Of a stretch of 64,000 nucleotides of DNA, positions 20,887 through 33,285 are shown piece by piece. Source of the DNA: Piezodorus guildinii (lineage: Eukaryota; Arthropoda; Insecta; Hemiptera; Pentatomidae); assembly GCA_023052935.1 (NCBI GenBank), contig CM041292.1, positions 170,169,900 through 170,233,899 on the forward strand. Direction: 5' to 3'. Under the pieces are notes generated by a model, which did not search any database, was not told the DNA's origin, and saw only the letters and a list, made by a program, of their open reading frames with translations. Position numbers and translations under genes: made by a program. The first letter of the stretch is position 1, and each line of letters begins with the position of its first letter.

Positions 20887-21218
20887 CAGTCTGAGGTCCC
20901 TCTAGCAGTTGTATATATTGTATATAGTTATGATTGTTTGTATGATGTTTATTTATTTGCCAACTTTTTATTTATCTTATTATAGGTTGTTGTTTTGATT
21001 TTTGTTGGCTTTTTTATTTATTATTATTTTATTGTATATATATGAATTTATTTATTTTCTATTTTATGTAATTTGACTAATATTATTATTTTTTGTATAT
21101 ACTGTATGAATGTGGTCTCTTATCAATATTGCTATTGTTCGTTTTGTAACAAATTGTAATATATCTCAATAAATAAAATAAAAAATCAAGTACCTTTTGG
21201 TAACCAACGTCTCAATTG

Positions 21219-21811
21219 TGTCCTTTTGCGCTAATCGAAATTTTCCAAATAATCAGGGTTACTTCACACCCGAAATGGGTAATCCTGTGCGGCTTCTCGA
21301 CCATAAAGGCAGACTACAAGTCGCGTGCAGTTCACACACATTATACAATGTAACGAGTGCTGCGTCAGTGAACGTAACTGCTTCAGAGGAAGCGGCATGA
21401 ATAATAAGTGAGGAGAGGAGCTGTGTGAGTCACGTGGTGCATCGGTGCAATGATATGTTCTTTGGAAGTGCATACGACCCACTTAGGGTAATACGGCTTG
21501 CCTGTATTTAGTCATTGCAACCAGGATCCCAAGCGTTAGTCATAGAGTTCGGGGAACACATACCGGTTCCAGTGCGGGACTTATCGCCACGCAATGGAAT
21601 AGCTTTCCAGGGATTGAGGGGTTCGTCACTCATCTCCTCTATAAAGTACCAATTATTGCTACCAAAGTTTTGATTCCATGTATGTTATTATTAACGATGA
21701 CTAGTACCTTTCGTAAGCCTATGATTATGTAAAATTGAAGCTCGTTGAGTTTCGTTCTATTTAAATAACTATGCACTGCATAATATTTATTCCTATTAGA
21801 CAGTACCAAAG
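21219..21811. other. Moderately GC-rich block, nothing recognised
   Basis: 21270-21640 is clearly less AT-rich than its surroundings and holds short opposing frames without recognisable motifs. It may be an old element or a host regulatory stretch. Confidence 0.35.
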
Positions 21812-22103
21812 AGAGCGACGTGGTCTAGTGGAGAGAGCACTAGTCAATTTTTTTTAAGATCCTTGGCTCGAATCAGAGGCAGATTATAATTTATTTTGTA
21901 ATTTCAGTCGTGGGCTATGGAGAGCTTGGGGTATGGTACCCTTTAGGGGCAAACCGAAAAGTGGGAATCCAAAATGGAGAAAAGCCTGGCGGCTGGGTGT
22001 AAGCTAGGCCTAATCAACTCATTGCAAGGCCTTTGGTCTGAAAACAGTTGTAATTTCTATATTTAATGAGCCCAAGACCCTTCAGCAGTTGTAGTAGACC
22101 AGT
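21812..22103 (+). mobile_element. tRNA-derived SINE, second family (C)
   Basis: The head reads like a tRNA gene: A box 'TGGTCTAGTGGAGAGAGCA' at 21821-21839 and a B-box-like 'TGGCTCGAATC' near 21866. A body unrelated to family A follows ('agcttggggtatggtaccct', 'aaaagcctggcggctgggtg'), then a T/G-rich tail near 22103. The variable-loop region is replaced by a poly(T) run, so this is not a functional tRNA. Confidence 0.75.
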
Positions 22104-23169
22104 TTTTTTTTGTTTGTTTTTAATATCAGGGATTCACTATTGCTTTACACTTTAAAGAAAAAAAGGTTTAAATTGATTTCATATAATCATTAATATTGTT
22201 ATAGGCATATATATTAATTTACGTCAACAACTTTCACTCCATAGTTTTATTTCGGTTTATTTTTCTCAAAATGAACATTTGTAATCGACCAAAACAAAAA
22301 AAACTATCCTCCTCCCATCTTCAAAAAATTGTCTGTTGATCTTACGAATTCATGAATACCAAATTTTGTAATTAAAATTTTAAAAATAACCTTTTCGTTA
22401 TAACCGATCAATATAAAATTTCATTCCCTATCAAGCAAAACAATAACCTTCGAAATCGGATATCTATAGATATAGATACATGCGTTTTGAACTTAAAACA
22501 AGTTTCGCGAAATTAATAGTCATATATTTATATAACAGAGAAAAAATATATATAAAAAACGAAAAATAGTTTTTGTACATTTTTTTGTAACTAGCAGCTA
22601 TGAGCACTTCTAAAAGTCGACTGTTGGTTCAATGTTCTATTTTGTTTTTACTATTGCATACTTTGTACTTAGCTAGTTCTATTGATACTTTAATCTAATT
22701 CCTGTGGTCAATATTTTTTTTTTTATTTTTGATGTTTTTATTTACTTTGCTTTTCAATTTTTTATTGATTGATTTTTTTTATCAAAATTTTATATTATTT
22801 ATAATGTTTTCGTAAAGTGTACCAAGATTTTTGGCATCTGTTTTATAATTAACTGCTTTATTGTTATTTTTGGTTATATAAAATGCTTTCAGTATTTTTC
22901 TGTTTCTATTATTTTTAGAAGTATCTAATATTTTTATATTTTCAAAATTAAATTTATGTTGATTATTTATGCTAAGTTTTGATTTTATATTTGTCTATGC
23001 AAACCTACTCAGACAATATATTGGTACGAATTATTATGTTACAATGTTGCTCAGATAATTTACAACTGATCCATTATTTCTAGAGAAAGGAAATTCCAAA
23101 TAAAAAAGAAAAAATTACTGTAATAAAGGCAAGGTAATGAAGGATACGTAGATATATATGGAAATCAGC
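22104..23169. other. AT-rich spacer, nothing recognised
   Basis: AT-rich with homopolymers. No coding frame or known repeat block was recognised. Confidence 0.45.
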
Positions 23170-23174
23170 GTTTC

Positions 23175-24430
23175 ATTTTTTCCTTGGAAACTTGCTCTAT
23201 TATCGTTTGTTTTCTTATTCTGAATCTTAATTTAATATTATCTCTTAATATTGTTTGATAAATTAGTAAGTCCGTTCCATACCACATCGCCATGGAGTGG
23301 TTGACATTTATTTCACTTTACTTTAACCCTGAATTTCATATTAAATAGTTGGTTTTGACATGAATATGTCTTTTGGCTGTGGGTTCGTAACTTCCATCGC
23401 ATAACCTTTATTTTTTTTACCCTTTGATTGACATGATCTAACTCTGTTGATGCACACTAATTAGGAGGAAAATTGGTATTATAAGTTTTCTGCTATGTTC
23501 TCTAAAATTGTTTCTTCTAAATTTCCTCTCGATTTTTGTCGGCATTCCTCTGTTAAATGCACTAAATAAAAGTTACTTGGGCTATATTGCTGACATAACA
23601 TTTTTCTAACATAACATTCTAACATTTTCCGTTTTTTTTTTTTTTGTTATTATTCAGATTTTGGTCACCCCGTATCTCAGAAGCTATTTTTATTTTCTTT
23701 GGAAACACGTTCTACTATCACTTGTTTTGTATTCTGGATCTTAATTTAATATTATCTCTTGATAATGTTTAATAAATTAGTAAGCCCGTTCCTGACGGTC
23801 CACGTCACTGCGTCGGAGCGTGGTTGGCATTTATTACTATTTACATTAGCTCTGAATTTTTCATTAAATGAATGAAAAATAATTTTTATTCCAGGGAATT
23901 TCGGTTTTCCCTATTAATAATATATAGTGAATAGAGGAAACCAAATATATTTGATACATAATTAATTAGTCAAGTAAATTATATAAAGTTAATATGATTA
24001 AAGAAAAAAAATAGAAAACATCAAATGAGTTTAGTTATATAATATCAACGTCTAGATTCATCATATATGATTTTTGAAGAAATATTAAGGGGTTAATTAA
24101 TTGGTGTTTGGAGATGGGTAAAGAGTTCCAAAATATGGTAACGCGGAAGATAAAGGACTTTTTAAAAGATGCTGTTTTGTTAAACTGCTGAATAACTAAC
24201 TGTTGACGTTTTTTTTGTTATTATTTCATATTTTGATCACCCCGTTTCTCAGAGGCTGTTTCTATTTTCTTTGAAAACGCGCTCTATTATCGTTTCTTAT
24301 TCTGAATCTTAATTTAATATTGTTTGATAAATTAGTGGGTGTTAAGAATTAGTTGATATAACTAGCTCTGTTGGTGTTCGGATAATTGGTGCTCTGATCG
24401 AAAATTTGAAGACAGTTTCCAAGTCGGAAA
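23175..24430 (+). repeat. Three degenerate tandem-like units of about 0.5 kb
   Basis: The block 'ctctattatcgttt' with 'ttctgaatcttaatttaata' and 'tgtttgataaattagt' occurs near 23195, 23711 and 24282, 516 and about 571 bases apart. Each is preceded by a 'tttccttggaaac'/'ctttggaaacac'-like stretch. The second and third are also preceded by 'tcaccccgt.tctcag'. A further shared piece is 'aactctgttgatgcacacta' / 'agctctgttggtgttcggat' (about 23440 and 24360). The origin of the unit is unknown. Confidence 0.7.
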
Positions 24431-25655
24431 TTAATTGAAAAATAGTTTTTGTTATATACAATTCGTCGCCAGGATCTACCCTTTAGGAGTTATATTCGTC
24501 CGAAAGGAAGAAATTCACGTTTTGGGCTTTTATCTAGTGTTGAGGCTTCATTGGTTACTCTCAGTATTTGTCGCTAAAATCCACCGGTTAGGCGCTATAG
24601 TGTTTGGAGTAAAACAACTTCCTAATGTAACAACGTCTAAATGCACATAGATGATTATAAATAAGTTTTCTTAGAAGATTATTTTTTTCTTTACCTTCTA
24701 TACTTCATCAAACCTACGTCTGTTTGGAAACTCAATTTATCCTTGACTTGGAATAACAGGGGATTATAGATAGACTATATCCAAGACCTATTTTTTCTTT
24801 ATTTAGGGAAAAATTTTTGAAACTTTTTTTAATTATTTTTTCTTGTTTATTTCAATTGATTCAAGGAATAATTTACGGACACTTGGAGCCGGTTGAAGCG
24901 AAGTAAATACTTAAGTTGTAAGGTTTCGGCTGGGTCGTTGCCCCCGACTGAGGGTTCTTAATATGCTATAAGATGCTAATGGCATGGTACAGGGTTACAT
25001 AATCGAATAGTCCTCTTTCAACCGGCTTATGGAGCTATTTGGAATTTACTTGCACAATATTGTTATAACACGGATTTTCTTAAAATAGCCCTACTCTGTT
25101 TGTATATTTAGAGGAGGTTGTCACGTTCTTTTTACTGTTCGAAGCAAAACCATTGATTATCTAACTCAAATATTACCGATTGTAAAAATAATTTCTATAA
25201 TATACTGCTTATCCCAGTCAGAGAGAAATTCAGTTAGCTGACAGATTAATGAAGTATAGAGTATAAGTAAAGAAATAAAGAAATAATCTAATAACAAAAT
25301 TTATTTTTATCCATCTATACACATTTAGACACTAGTGCATTGGTAAAGTTTTTCATTCGAACCAATACAGCTCTTAAATGGTAAACAATATCGACAAATA
25401 TTATAAAATAAATTATTTGGAACTATATTATCTATAATAATTACCATAATAATTGCATTTATAAAACGTGTTAAAAATCAAATGAGATTTTCCTTACAAG
25501 AAATCAGATGTGGTTTTTCAATAAAACTAAACGATTAGAATACAACTATAGTTTCAATGTTTGAGTATCTTTTAGAAACAAACACCTCAATTAATGAAGT
25601 AAAAATTGTCTTTTGCTTTTCGGCCAACAAACGGCCGCGCATTTATTATGTTACA
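24431..25655. other. AT-rich spacer with a short open frame
   Basis: The frame 24435-24650 consists of two imperfect copies of a 'tcgtcgccaggatctaccc'/'tgtcgctaaaatccacc' block, so it is probably repeat rather than gene. The rest is AT-rich with nothing identified. Confidence 0.4.
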
Positions 25656-25659
25656 TGTA

Positions 25660-26640
25660 CCTTTTTTTCCTCCAATATTCCTTCATTACCTCCGACTAAT
25701 ATATCTTTGTATTCTTCCTCTACCTTTTACACCAACTTCGCGACCTCTTATACGCAAGACCCTTGATGTTTCGGATTCTGTTCTTTAAACGAGCTAATCA
25801 GCCAGTCCTCTTTAGTGATTCCGAGTTTCTTTTTCATCTGCTCGGCATTACTATGTTAATTTTTTACTTATTTTTTTTTAGGTTCTGCAACTTGTAGTCC
25901 TCCTCCATCAAACCTCTGGCTGCCATGTCCTCCCTCACATCCTCTACACATATTTTGCGGGTATTCCCTGCCATGCCTCTTCTCCAGGAAGTAATTAAGC
26001 AAACAAAGTGTCCAAAGTATATTATCTTACTTATCTATCTTCATGACGTGGCCGTACTACATAAGTTTATATTAGCAATCTCGTTGAGGATATTCAGATC
26101 AGCCCACACTTTTTCCATAATTCCACAATTAGGGTTTTGTGTAGTCTAGATATTCCACAAGCTCTTCTCCAAAAGTACATTTCCCGTACCAATAATTTTT
26201 TTCATACAATTTTAGCATTGTACATGGCTCTGTCCAATATCGCTAGGAAGAAGTGGAATATTTTTTGAGCGATACCTATTTGCTCCAGAGTATCCCTTTC
26301 AAGTGACCAGTGATCCTTGCAACATTTCTAATTTTATTTTATTTGTCTTTTTTCACGCTTCCAAACTTATCTATTGTTAAAAAATATATTTAAAGACATT
26401 GCTTTGTGGTATCGTCCAATTTCCCACACAATGGAATGAGACGAACGATTAGAACGGCATGCCCACAGTTTCTTTCTTTGATGATCCTAAAACCTATTCT
26501 AAGTATGCTTTATTTATTTTTCTCATAATATATTCGAGATCGAAGTCATCAGATGATATGACTATCTGATCTTCGGCGAACTGAAGGTAAAAACTACATC
26601 ATCAATGACCATTCCTCCACACTTTTGTTTCCACGATCTT
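25660..26640 (-). pseudogene. Degenerate LINE: RT core to C-terminal tail
   Basis: Read on the minus strand from 26592 down, 'LQFAEDQIVISSDDFDLEYI' (26535-26592) is a decayed RT catalytic box region, where YADDQ or FADDQ is usual. After a frame-broken stretch, 25890-26110 gives a tail typical of endonuclease-RT LINEs ('YFGH', 'CVEDVREDMAARGLMEEDYK'). 25670-25790 resembles the basic end of the copy at 60.4 kb ('MKEYWRKK'). Stops and frameshifts run throughout. Confidence 0.6.
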
Positions 26641-26976
26641 AGGGCTTGTTACATATAAATATTATAAATATTTGGGTAGGTAATATCATTGCTTCAGACC
26701 TTTAGCGACAAGGAATATCTGGGTAAAGTTTCTTCCTATTTTTTAGCTTTCGATTCAGCTCCTATGTTTATTATTATTTTTTTTTTTAGATTTTTGGCGC
26801 AATCAACTGCTAGGTTATTTTGCTCTTAGTAGGTTTTATGATTTAAAAAACAAAATAAAACATATTTAACATCATATTTCGAGAATTTCATAATATTCCC
26901 GATAAAAATTTTACTTGAAATTATTATTGTTTTTTGAGCAGTTCAATTAAGCTTTCTACAGCTTATTTTAAGGTTA

Positions 26977-27640
26977 TTAGCGCTTCTTTTTCCTCGTTCT
27001 TCTCTTAATAGTCGCGTCCGGTGACAAAACCACGACAAAGTAGGCAGTTCTCCTTATGTCCTCCAGTGTTCCGTAAAGCTTTGTTTCCAGTACCTTTGGT
27101 TCAGACCAGACCTCTCTTCTCGCTTCCTCCAGAAGGGCACAGCTTTGCAGAATGTGCTCAGCGTTTTTCTTCCCCTTCACCACATTCGCACATATGACTA
27201 TGTCCGATTTTGAATTTTCGGAAGAGGTGAGATTTCAATCTATTGTGGTTAGAGCGTTGTCGGAAAATGACCACTTCCTCTTTTCTGTTGAGGCTATGGT
27301 AGGAGTCTTAAGATTACATTTAGGATGCCTTGCTCTCCATCGTTCTCTTAAGGCCGTTTTATTGATAGATTTAACTTCATCCAGAAAGAGTGAAGCACAA
27401 ATTTTGTGGTTAGAGAGACCCAGCTTTGGGTCTTTTCACATCCACTGTAAAACCAGTTTCCTAGTGTTTTCATTAATTTTCCCTAACTCAATTTCCAGTT
27501 CACTTTAGATCATCTTCCATCCTGTTTACAGCTTTCGGAGAAGTGATGCTGCATGCGTTAGAAAAACAACTTTTGCATCCTTTGGATTCGGAACTAAGAA
27601 AATGGTTTGCATAGCACCCAAGATAGCAAACTCCTGTTGT
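26977..27640 (-). pseudogene. LINE C-terminal RNase H-type region, remnant
   Basis: On the minus strand the tail 'AEHILQSCALLEEARREVW', followed by 'LETKLYGTLEDIRRTAYFV' (26977-27183), is the characteristic end of a LINE polyprotein after the RNase H domain. Upstream at 27184-27290 lies the Cys-rich 'MCECGEGEE' element in a shifted frame. Further upstream is 'ENTRKLVLQW' (about 27465), an RNase H-like segment. This is a LINE type different from the Jockey copies, which lack RNase H. It is broken by frameshifts. Confidence 0.65.
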
Positions 27641-28376
27641 ATATATAAATTTTTTATTTTTTTTTTTAAGAAACATTTATATTCCAAGTGATTCACCTGG
27701 AGGTAGAAAGTTCATTACATCACCCGAATTCAAAGAAGATATTTCTTCACACTCATCAGGCTATCTCATGGGTAAGGAGGGACGTAAATGTCAGTGAGGT
27801 ATAGGTTCGCCGCCCCAGGGTAGAGAGATAAGACGGATTCGCGATCGGACAAAGCGCCCGGTTTCTCAACGGCGTTAAGACACCGGATTGCTCGTAGATA
27901 GTATTAATCTAACTGAGGGCTAGCCGTGGCCCGGGCCTATAATAAAATTGGGTGCCTCCACGTGATTGACCCCGTGGTGAGGACTAAAGACAGTCCTCAA
28001 AGAGCTGTAAATGATAGCGCCCTGGGGCTCTTGCGCGCCTCCTACCGGGCTCTCTCTTTATTCAAATATTTTAATCTCACTTAATCCATTCTCATACCGA
28101 ATTCTCCATGTCTGGATCATATAGTACTTTTCTCCCGGTGCTATTTACTAAGGGCATTAAAAATCGAGCTATTTGGATTGGGAGTTTGTTGAACTTCTCA
28201 AGCCTGTGTTTTGGATGTTGGGCAATCGTTAGAAACTCATGCAACCGAAAATGAATCACAGCCGGCTTGTTATAAATGTGACAAACACACGTGAATATTT
28301 TCGTTTAACTTAACATCTATTTACGGAATTGTTTTTGTTTATTTAAATAATTAATTTATATTGTTAATAATAATTA
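27641..28376. other. GC-richer block of unknown origin
   Basis: 27780-28060 is markedly GC-rich for this window ('cgtggcccgggcc', 'gcgccctggggctcttgcg') with no open frame. It lies directly upstream, on the minus strand, of the RNase H LINE remnant, so it could be earlier parts of that element or an unrelated insertion. I could not identify it. Confidence 0.4.
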
Positions 28377-28607
28377 CTACTTACTACAACATTTACTTGA
28401 CAAACCCTAAAAAATTCCCATACCACAAACAATGTATTTATATTACGATCAATAGGCCTATTTTGACTTACGGGATTGAACTATGATACACCAAATCATC
28501 CGATTCCTCAAGCATACAATCCGAAATCTTCCGAAAGATCCTAAATGCTCCTTACTTTGTCCGCAATAAAATAATCCATTAAGTCCTAAATATCATAAAT
28601 ATCATTA
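28377..28607 (+). pseudogene. Fragment of the intact LINE family (ORF2 3' part)
   Basis: Collinear with 12358-12591 of the intact element, sharing 'atcaataggcctattttgac'/'atcattaggcctatttggac', 'cttccgaaagatcctaaatg' and 'ccttactttgtc..caataaaataat', with small deletions and stops. The fragment has neither a poly(A) tail nor a TSD. Confidence 0.85.
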
Positions 28608-30154
28608 ACATAATAGATTGAAGTGAAAAATTTGGCCGTTCACCGTTATCGCGTTATCAGCTCCTTGCGCAAACGTTGAACAAGGTATAGAACGAACCCC
28701 CACTCTTGATGGGTTGTAATGGTACCGGTTTTTCATTCAGCATGAAATACAATGATTTTTTTATTTTTTGAAGCATGTCCAGAATTATTTATAAAATTCT
28801 ATCCAACTAATCATAATTAAATCTATATTAATCAAATAATTTTATTTATTTTTCAGGTGAGCTTTTCATAAACGTTTACAACTCCTAGAAGTGAGTAATT
28901 TTTTTAATGTCTTTTTAGCATAGTGCTGAGTGGGTTTGGTACTTAATATAAGGAGAGTGTTTGTGTATTGCAAAGACATAAAATAGCCTGGAGAAATATC
29001 TGGTTCTGGGCTTGAGGAAAAGTCAAGTATTTATTTTTTACTTTATGTAAACAAGTTCATATAAACTCATGACCTAAATTTCCAATATATAAAAAAATGT
29101 ATACGTAATTATTGTATTTAAGCCTCCGCATTTTAAACTAGTCCTTTATGCTTTGCCTTTTAGAGGCGAGTAATTCATTATTTGCATGCAAAAACATGTT
29201 TTCACTTCCTTTATTAAGTTATTCTTGTGTAAAATATGCAATTATTAGGATTAGATAGGATTGGTATTAGAATGTATTATTTAATGACATGGAAAAAACT
29301 ATTAACATGTAATAATTGACAACATTTTTATAAGCATCTTTAAGTATACTTTTTATCTACAATCAAATTGTACATATTAAGAAAATAAAAACTTGGCATA
29401 ATTTCCTTAATTACTTAGCGTGCTCTCTGTTAAAAAAGCCAAAAAAACGTGATGAAAAACATTATCGACATGGAATTAAGATATAATAATAGTGAAATTT
29501 ATTTGTTTATTAGGATAATATTTGCCCTACATTTTGAAATAAAAACATAAATTGACATAAACGATTTTTTTTTTTTTTTTAAATATAAACCTTTTCTAGC
29601 CCATATAAATCCTACAGTGTCCCATTTAGATGTCTTTATTTATTCAATAAAAAGCTTATATTATTTGGTTATTGTTTTTTCAGTTTTGAGGAAGACGTAA
29701 ATTTTAAGCTTAAACAAAGAAATTATAACTTCATAAATATTTCCATTTTTTTCCTAAAGGTTCCCCCACGCATCGTTTTGATCTTATTGACAGTGAAATC
29801 TTTTTCATAAAATTTTAAAAAAAAAAAAAAAAAAAATAATTTTATTGGTCACAGAATATAAATTTGGAGTGTTTGAAATAATTTAGAATTAAATTTTACC
29901 TTCAGTTTGCTTCAAGATTATTTTGAAGTGTCGGCGAAGATAACCACTGCTGGAAAACGCTGCCTTCGGCACATTTTGGTGTGAGCTTGGAGAAGTGCTA
30001 TGCCATCTGTGTTTATGTTTAGCTGCAATCTTTTAAATACATTTTGGTCAGTATACATATGACCGTATTTAATTTCCTGTATTGAGTATCAAATCTCGGT
30101 TGTGAATAACATAGATTTCGGTTGTTTTGTGATACGATCAGGACTCATTTTCTT

Positions 30155-30162
30155 AAAAAAAA

Positions 30163-30207
<45 letters not shown>
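30155..30207 (+). repeat. Poly(A) followed by (TA)13 microsatellite
   Basis: About 26 A residues (30155-30180) run directly into a pure TA tract (30181-30207). Confidence 0.95.
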
Positions 30208-30215
<8 letters not shown>

Positions 30216-30534
30216 TTAAGAACTCATCTCGATATTATTTTTTATAAAAATTCTAGTTATAAGAATAATATTATTTCAAACCTTATTGCTATTGCATTGT
30301 AATATATATTTCAAAATTATAAATTTCATGTGGATCCCTTACCGTCTTAACCATCTTGCTTAAATTCCTGTTTATAACCACTTTCTGTTCTATCAGTACT
30401 TCTTCCACATCCAAGTAGAACATAACTTTATAATTAAAAAAAATCTTAAGTGCCAACATCTAGCAGCAGGAATCGAGAGTTTTTCCTAAAATTTTTTGCC
30501 AAAACTTTTTATTTTACATTATCATCAAATAACC

Positions 30535-30564
30535 AACGTTTCGGGGTATCACACCCATCTTCAG
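30535..30564 (-). other. CTGAAGA-hairpin-GAAACGTT motif, locus 2
   Basis: The minus strand reads CTGAAGA, T, GGGT, a 5-nt loop, ACCC, C, GAAA, CGTT. The conserved single-strand parts match locus 1, while the stem has changed on both sides (GGCC/GGCC to GGGT/ACCC), which is compensatory. No long stem I is visible. Confidence 0.45.
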
Positions 30565-32784
30565 AATCCTAAATTAATACAATAACATTTAAATCTATAA
30601 AAAAAAAAATAATACATTATTGTATGTAAATGATTAAAAACAAGGCAATACAAAAATATAAAAAACAAATTTTTAAAGCAATACTTAAAATTATTACAAA
30701 AATTATTAAAAAGTATCTCAACACAAATAACTATATTACAGATTTTATAATTAAAATCGTTTAGTTTATCAATACATGTCACCGAATTTCATCTAAACAA
30801 CACACCTTTAAAAATGTAATCTCGAAATTCAGACATTTTCTAATCACACATTTAATTTCGTTCTAAATGATACTAAAACATTTTTGTCTAATAAACTTTT
30901 AAAAAAAATGTTATTGCTGTTGTAAAAAAACAAAAAACAATTAGTCAAATAAATTAATTTAATGACAATTTAACGTAAGATTTTTTTTTTATGTAAAATT
31001 TTCTAGAATGGATAGTTCAATTTTTTTTTTTTTAATTTAAATTATTAGGAAATTCTAAATACTAAATAGGGGAAGCTTTACTAGTGTTGCTGTTTACGAA
31101 ATCAAAATGTAAAATAAATGCATTAATGATTTGTGAAAACTATTATGTACTAAAGATACGTATTATTCATTAATAAGTAAATGAGTTTAATATATAATGT
31201 ATATAACGTAAACGCTGAATAGATTTCATCATTTTATAAATAAAAATCTTGTTTAAGAAATAGCCCCATTTATAGCTGGTTTTGTGGTACTAAGTAAATT
31301 ATGGGTTGTGCCTATTAGATATGAGTGCGGTAGTTTTAGGTACTGGTTTGTGGAGTTCTTTTTATTATCCTAATAAGGGAGAAAAACCACAAAGTGCGGG
31401 ATGCCCGCCCGAAGGTCCACATAGGACGCCACTTTTGCATAGAAAATTATCTGTTGTCTCTCCGTTGCTAAGGGCTTCACATTACTTACATTTTTTATCG
31501 AGGGATTGTCTCTGTTTGATCGAATGTGTAGTTTGTCTTAAATACAGTTGTGTCGAAATATTTGACATGGCAAAGATGGTTTTTCCGCTCTCTATTATTG
31601 TTCAGTAACCTATTGTAATATCCGTGAACTGATTATACCTTTCTTTTTTTAGCAGTAAAATAAAAGGCTGACCAACTACTCAACTAATTTAACCACAGAC
31701 TATAGTTTTACACGATTTTATTATTTACATATTCATACAATTAACTTATAAATTTAAACAATTTTTTTTTAATTTTTAAAATCTTTTATATAATAAGATC
31801 ATTTTTATAAGTATGGCTGAATTAAAGGAACTATAATTATGTATTTCAGACAAACTTTTTGGCACTTGAAGATGGCGTATTAGCTTACACATGTTAAAAT
31901 GAAGTAGTTAGTTGGGTAGTAAGACTTTTTTTTTTTTTTTTACTACTGAATTCGACCTTAACCTTAATTTATCAACACTTTTTAAAAAAATATATATATT
32001 TTTTTCGAAATTTATAGCTTTATTAATAAAGCATCAAGTTAATTTTAAGAAAGTATCAAACAATCCAACTAAATTAAACAGTTAAAAGACTGTTACGACG
32101 TGATGTGAAATTATTGTTCTAAAACATGTTTTTTTTTTCCTTGGAGTTATTTTAATCTGGATTCCATTATGTTTTTGCTAACCAAGGAATTTTTGTCACG
32201 TGTAAAAAAAAAAAATATATATAAAAAATAAAAAAGGTAAAGTCTGTTTTCAATAGCAAATATCACTATTGTACTGTTTTTTTTTTTTTATTTCTTCTCT
32301 CCTTATTAATAGAATTGATAAGTCCAGTGAAAAAATTAAGCTGAAAATATTTCAAAATTAGAACTTAAAATAACTTATATCTGAAACTTAAAATCATCTT
32401 GTAAAGGTAGAGAATTTTACGCACGAATAGAACTAATTAACATTTATGTTATTGACGAGTTGTACGTTACGTTTAAAGTAATGAGAAATAATGGGTATGT
32501 TCTCTTCTATTGAATTTGACGGAATGAAAATATAATGTGGCATTAAATAATTACATACTTTTCTTACATAAAAATAGTTTAAATTGTAATAAGTAACTGA
32601 TTGTTCGATAGATCTGATGACTCTTCCAAAGGGCACATATACATAATTTAAATAAACACAAAAGGAAATATGCGAGGACAAAGCATCTCATGAGGTTAAG
32701 TACAACAACGAGTTTCTTATTTTCCTACCTGCGTGATAATATTTTTACTTTAGTGATATGATATAGACAAAGGAAGTGTCCCTA

Positions 32785-33285
32785 TTCATGAAATATATAA
32801 TAAGGGAAAATATTGTTATCGTGAAATGTTTCGAATCCATTTTTCTACGGAAATACACGTTTTAGGGTCCCCTGAGCCGAAATAACATAGTCCCGAAAAA
32901 AAATATCTGTATGTGTGTGGTAAGCCTAGCTCGAAAACCAAAATAAATAAGAGACTGAAATTTCATATTTAAAGCAAATATACGCCCGAGATGTTATAAC
33001 TTTTTCACAAAAATCGGTTGACCGAAAGTGCTACTTTATACTTTGCACCTTTTTACGATTTTCTCACAAACGGCAATACCGATTTCCATTTAACTTGCCA
33101 TATCGACGTAAAATTTAATAGGCTTTAACATCATGTAGGTTTCATTCCAGCGTAACCGGAAAATATAACTTTTTATCTAAATTAACTTTAAAATTAGTAA
33201 ATTTGTTTATTTAATAGTCCTTAAATAGATTTTAACAGCCGAGGTATGTGAAAGTCCTGTGTTGCCCGCACCAGAATTTTTAATA
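32785..33285 (+). repeat. Dispersed repeat family R copy
   Basis: Good copy with both ends: 'atgaaatatataataaggga' at 32788, 'gagactgaaatttcatattt' near 32951, 'aatcggttgaccgaaagtgc' near 33023, 'acatcatgtaggtttcattc' near 33128, and the end 'acagccgaggtatgtgaaag' near 33235. Confidence 0.7.

Larger units (their letters stand above)
19767..21188 (+). mobile_element. 5'-truncated Jockey-type LINE inserted in the MITE
   Basis: The LINE starts abruptly inside the RT domain, carries a 3' UTR of about 450 bases ending 'aataaataaaataaaaaa', and is flanked by the 12-bp duplication AGTACCTTTTGG (19755-19766 and 21189-21200). The duplication lies within the MITE terminal repeat, which proves that the LINE inserted later. 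The truncation is typical of incomplete target-primed reverse transcription. Confidence 0.9.
19405..21218 (+). mobile_element. MITE-like element (same family as 44138-44533), split by a LINE
   Basis: The left part (19405-19766) matches the 44.1 kb element block for block: 'gttgatttcca', 'ttttagtatgattt', 'aaactaaatgtgta', 'gcatttctaaatcgcgtt'. The right end, 'ccaacgtctcaattg', lies at 21204-21218 beyond the inserted LINE. The left terminal repeat has lost its outermost bases. No coding sequence, so it is non-autonomous. Confidence 0.75.
28608..32784. other. AT-rich spacer with microsatellites
   Basis: No gene recognised. A 100-codon frame at 31306-31608 (+) has no recognisable motif, though 31270-31600 is less AT-rich than its flanks. 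Poly(A) and poly(T) runs are common (29566-29580, 29818-29836). The hammerhead-like motif at 30535-30564 lies inside. Confidence 0.45.

Noticed and set aside
27750..27775. CTGATGAG on the minus strand as a classical hammerhead core
   Set aside because: The following bases cannot form stem II before a CGAAA box.
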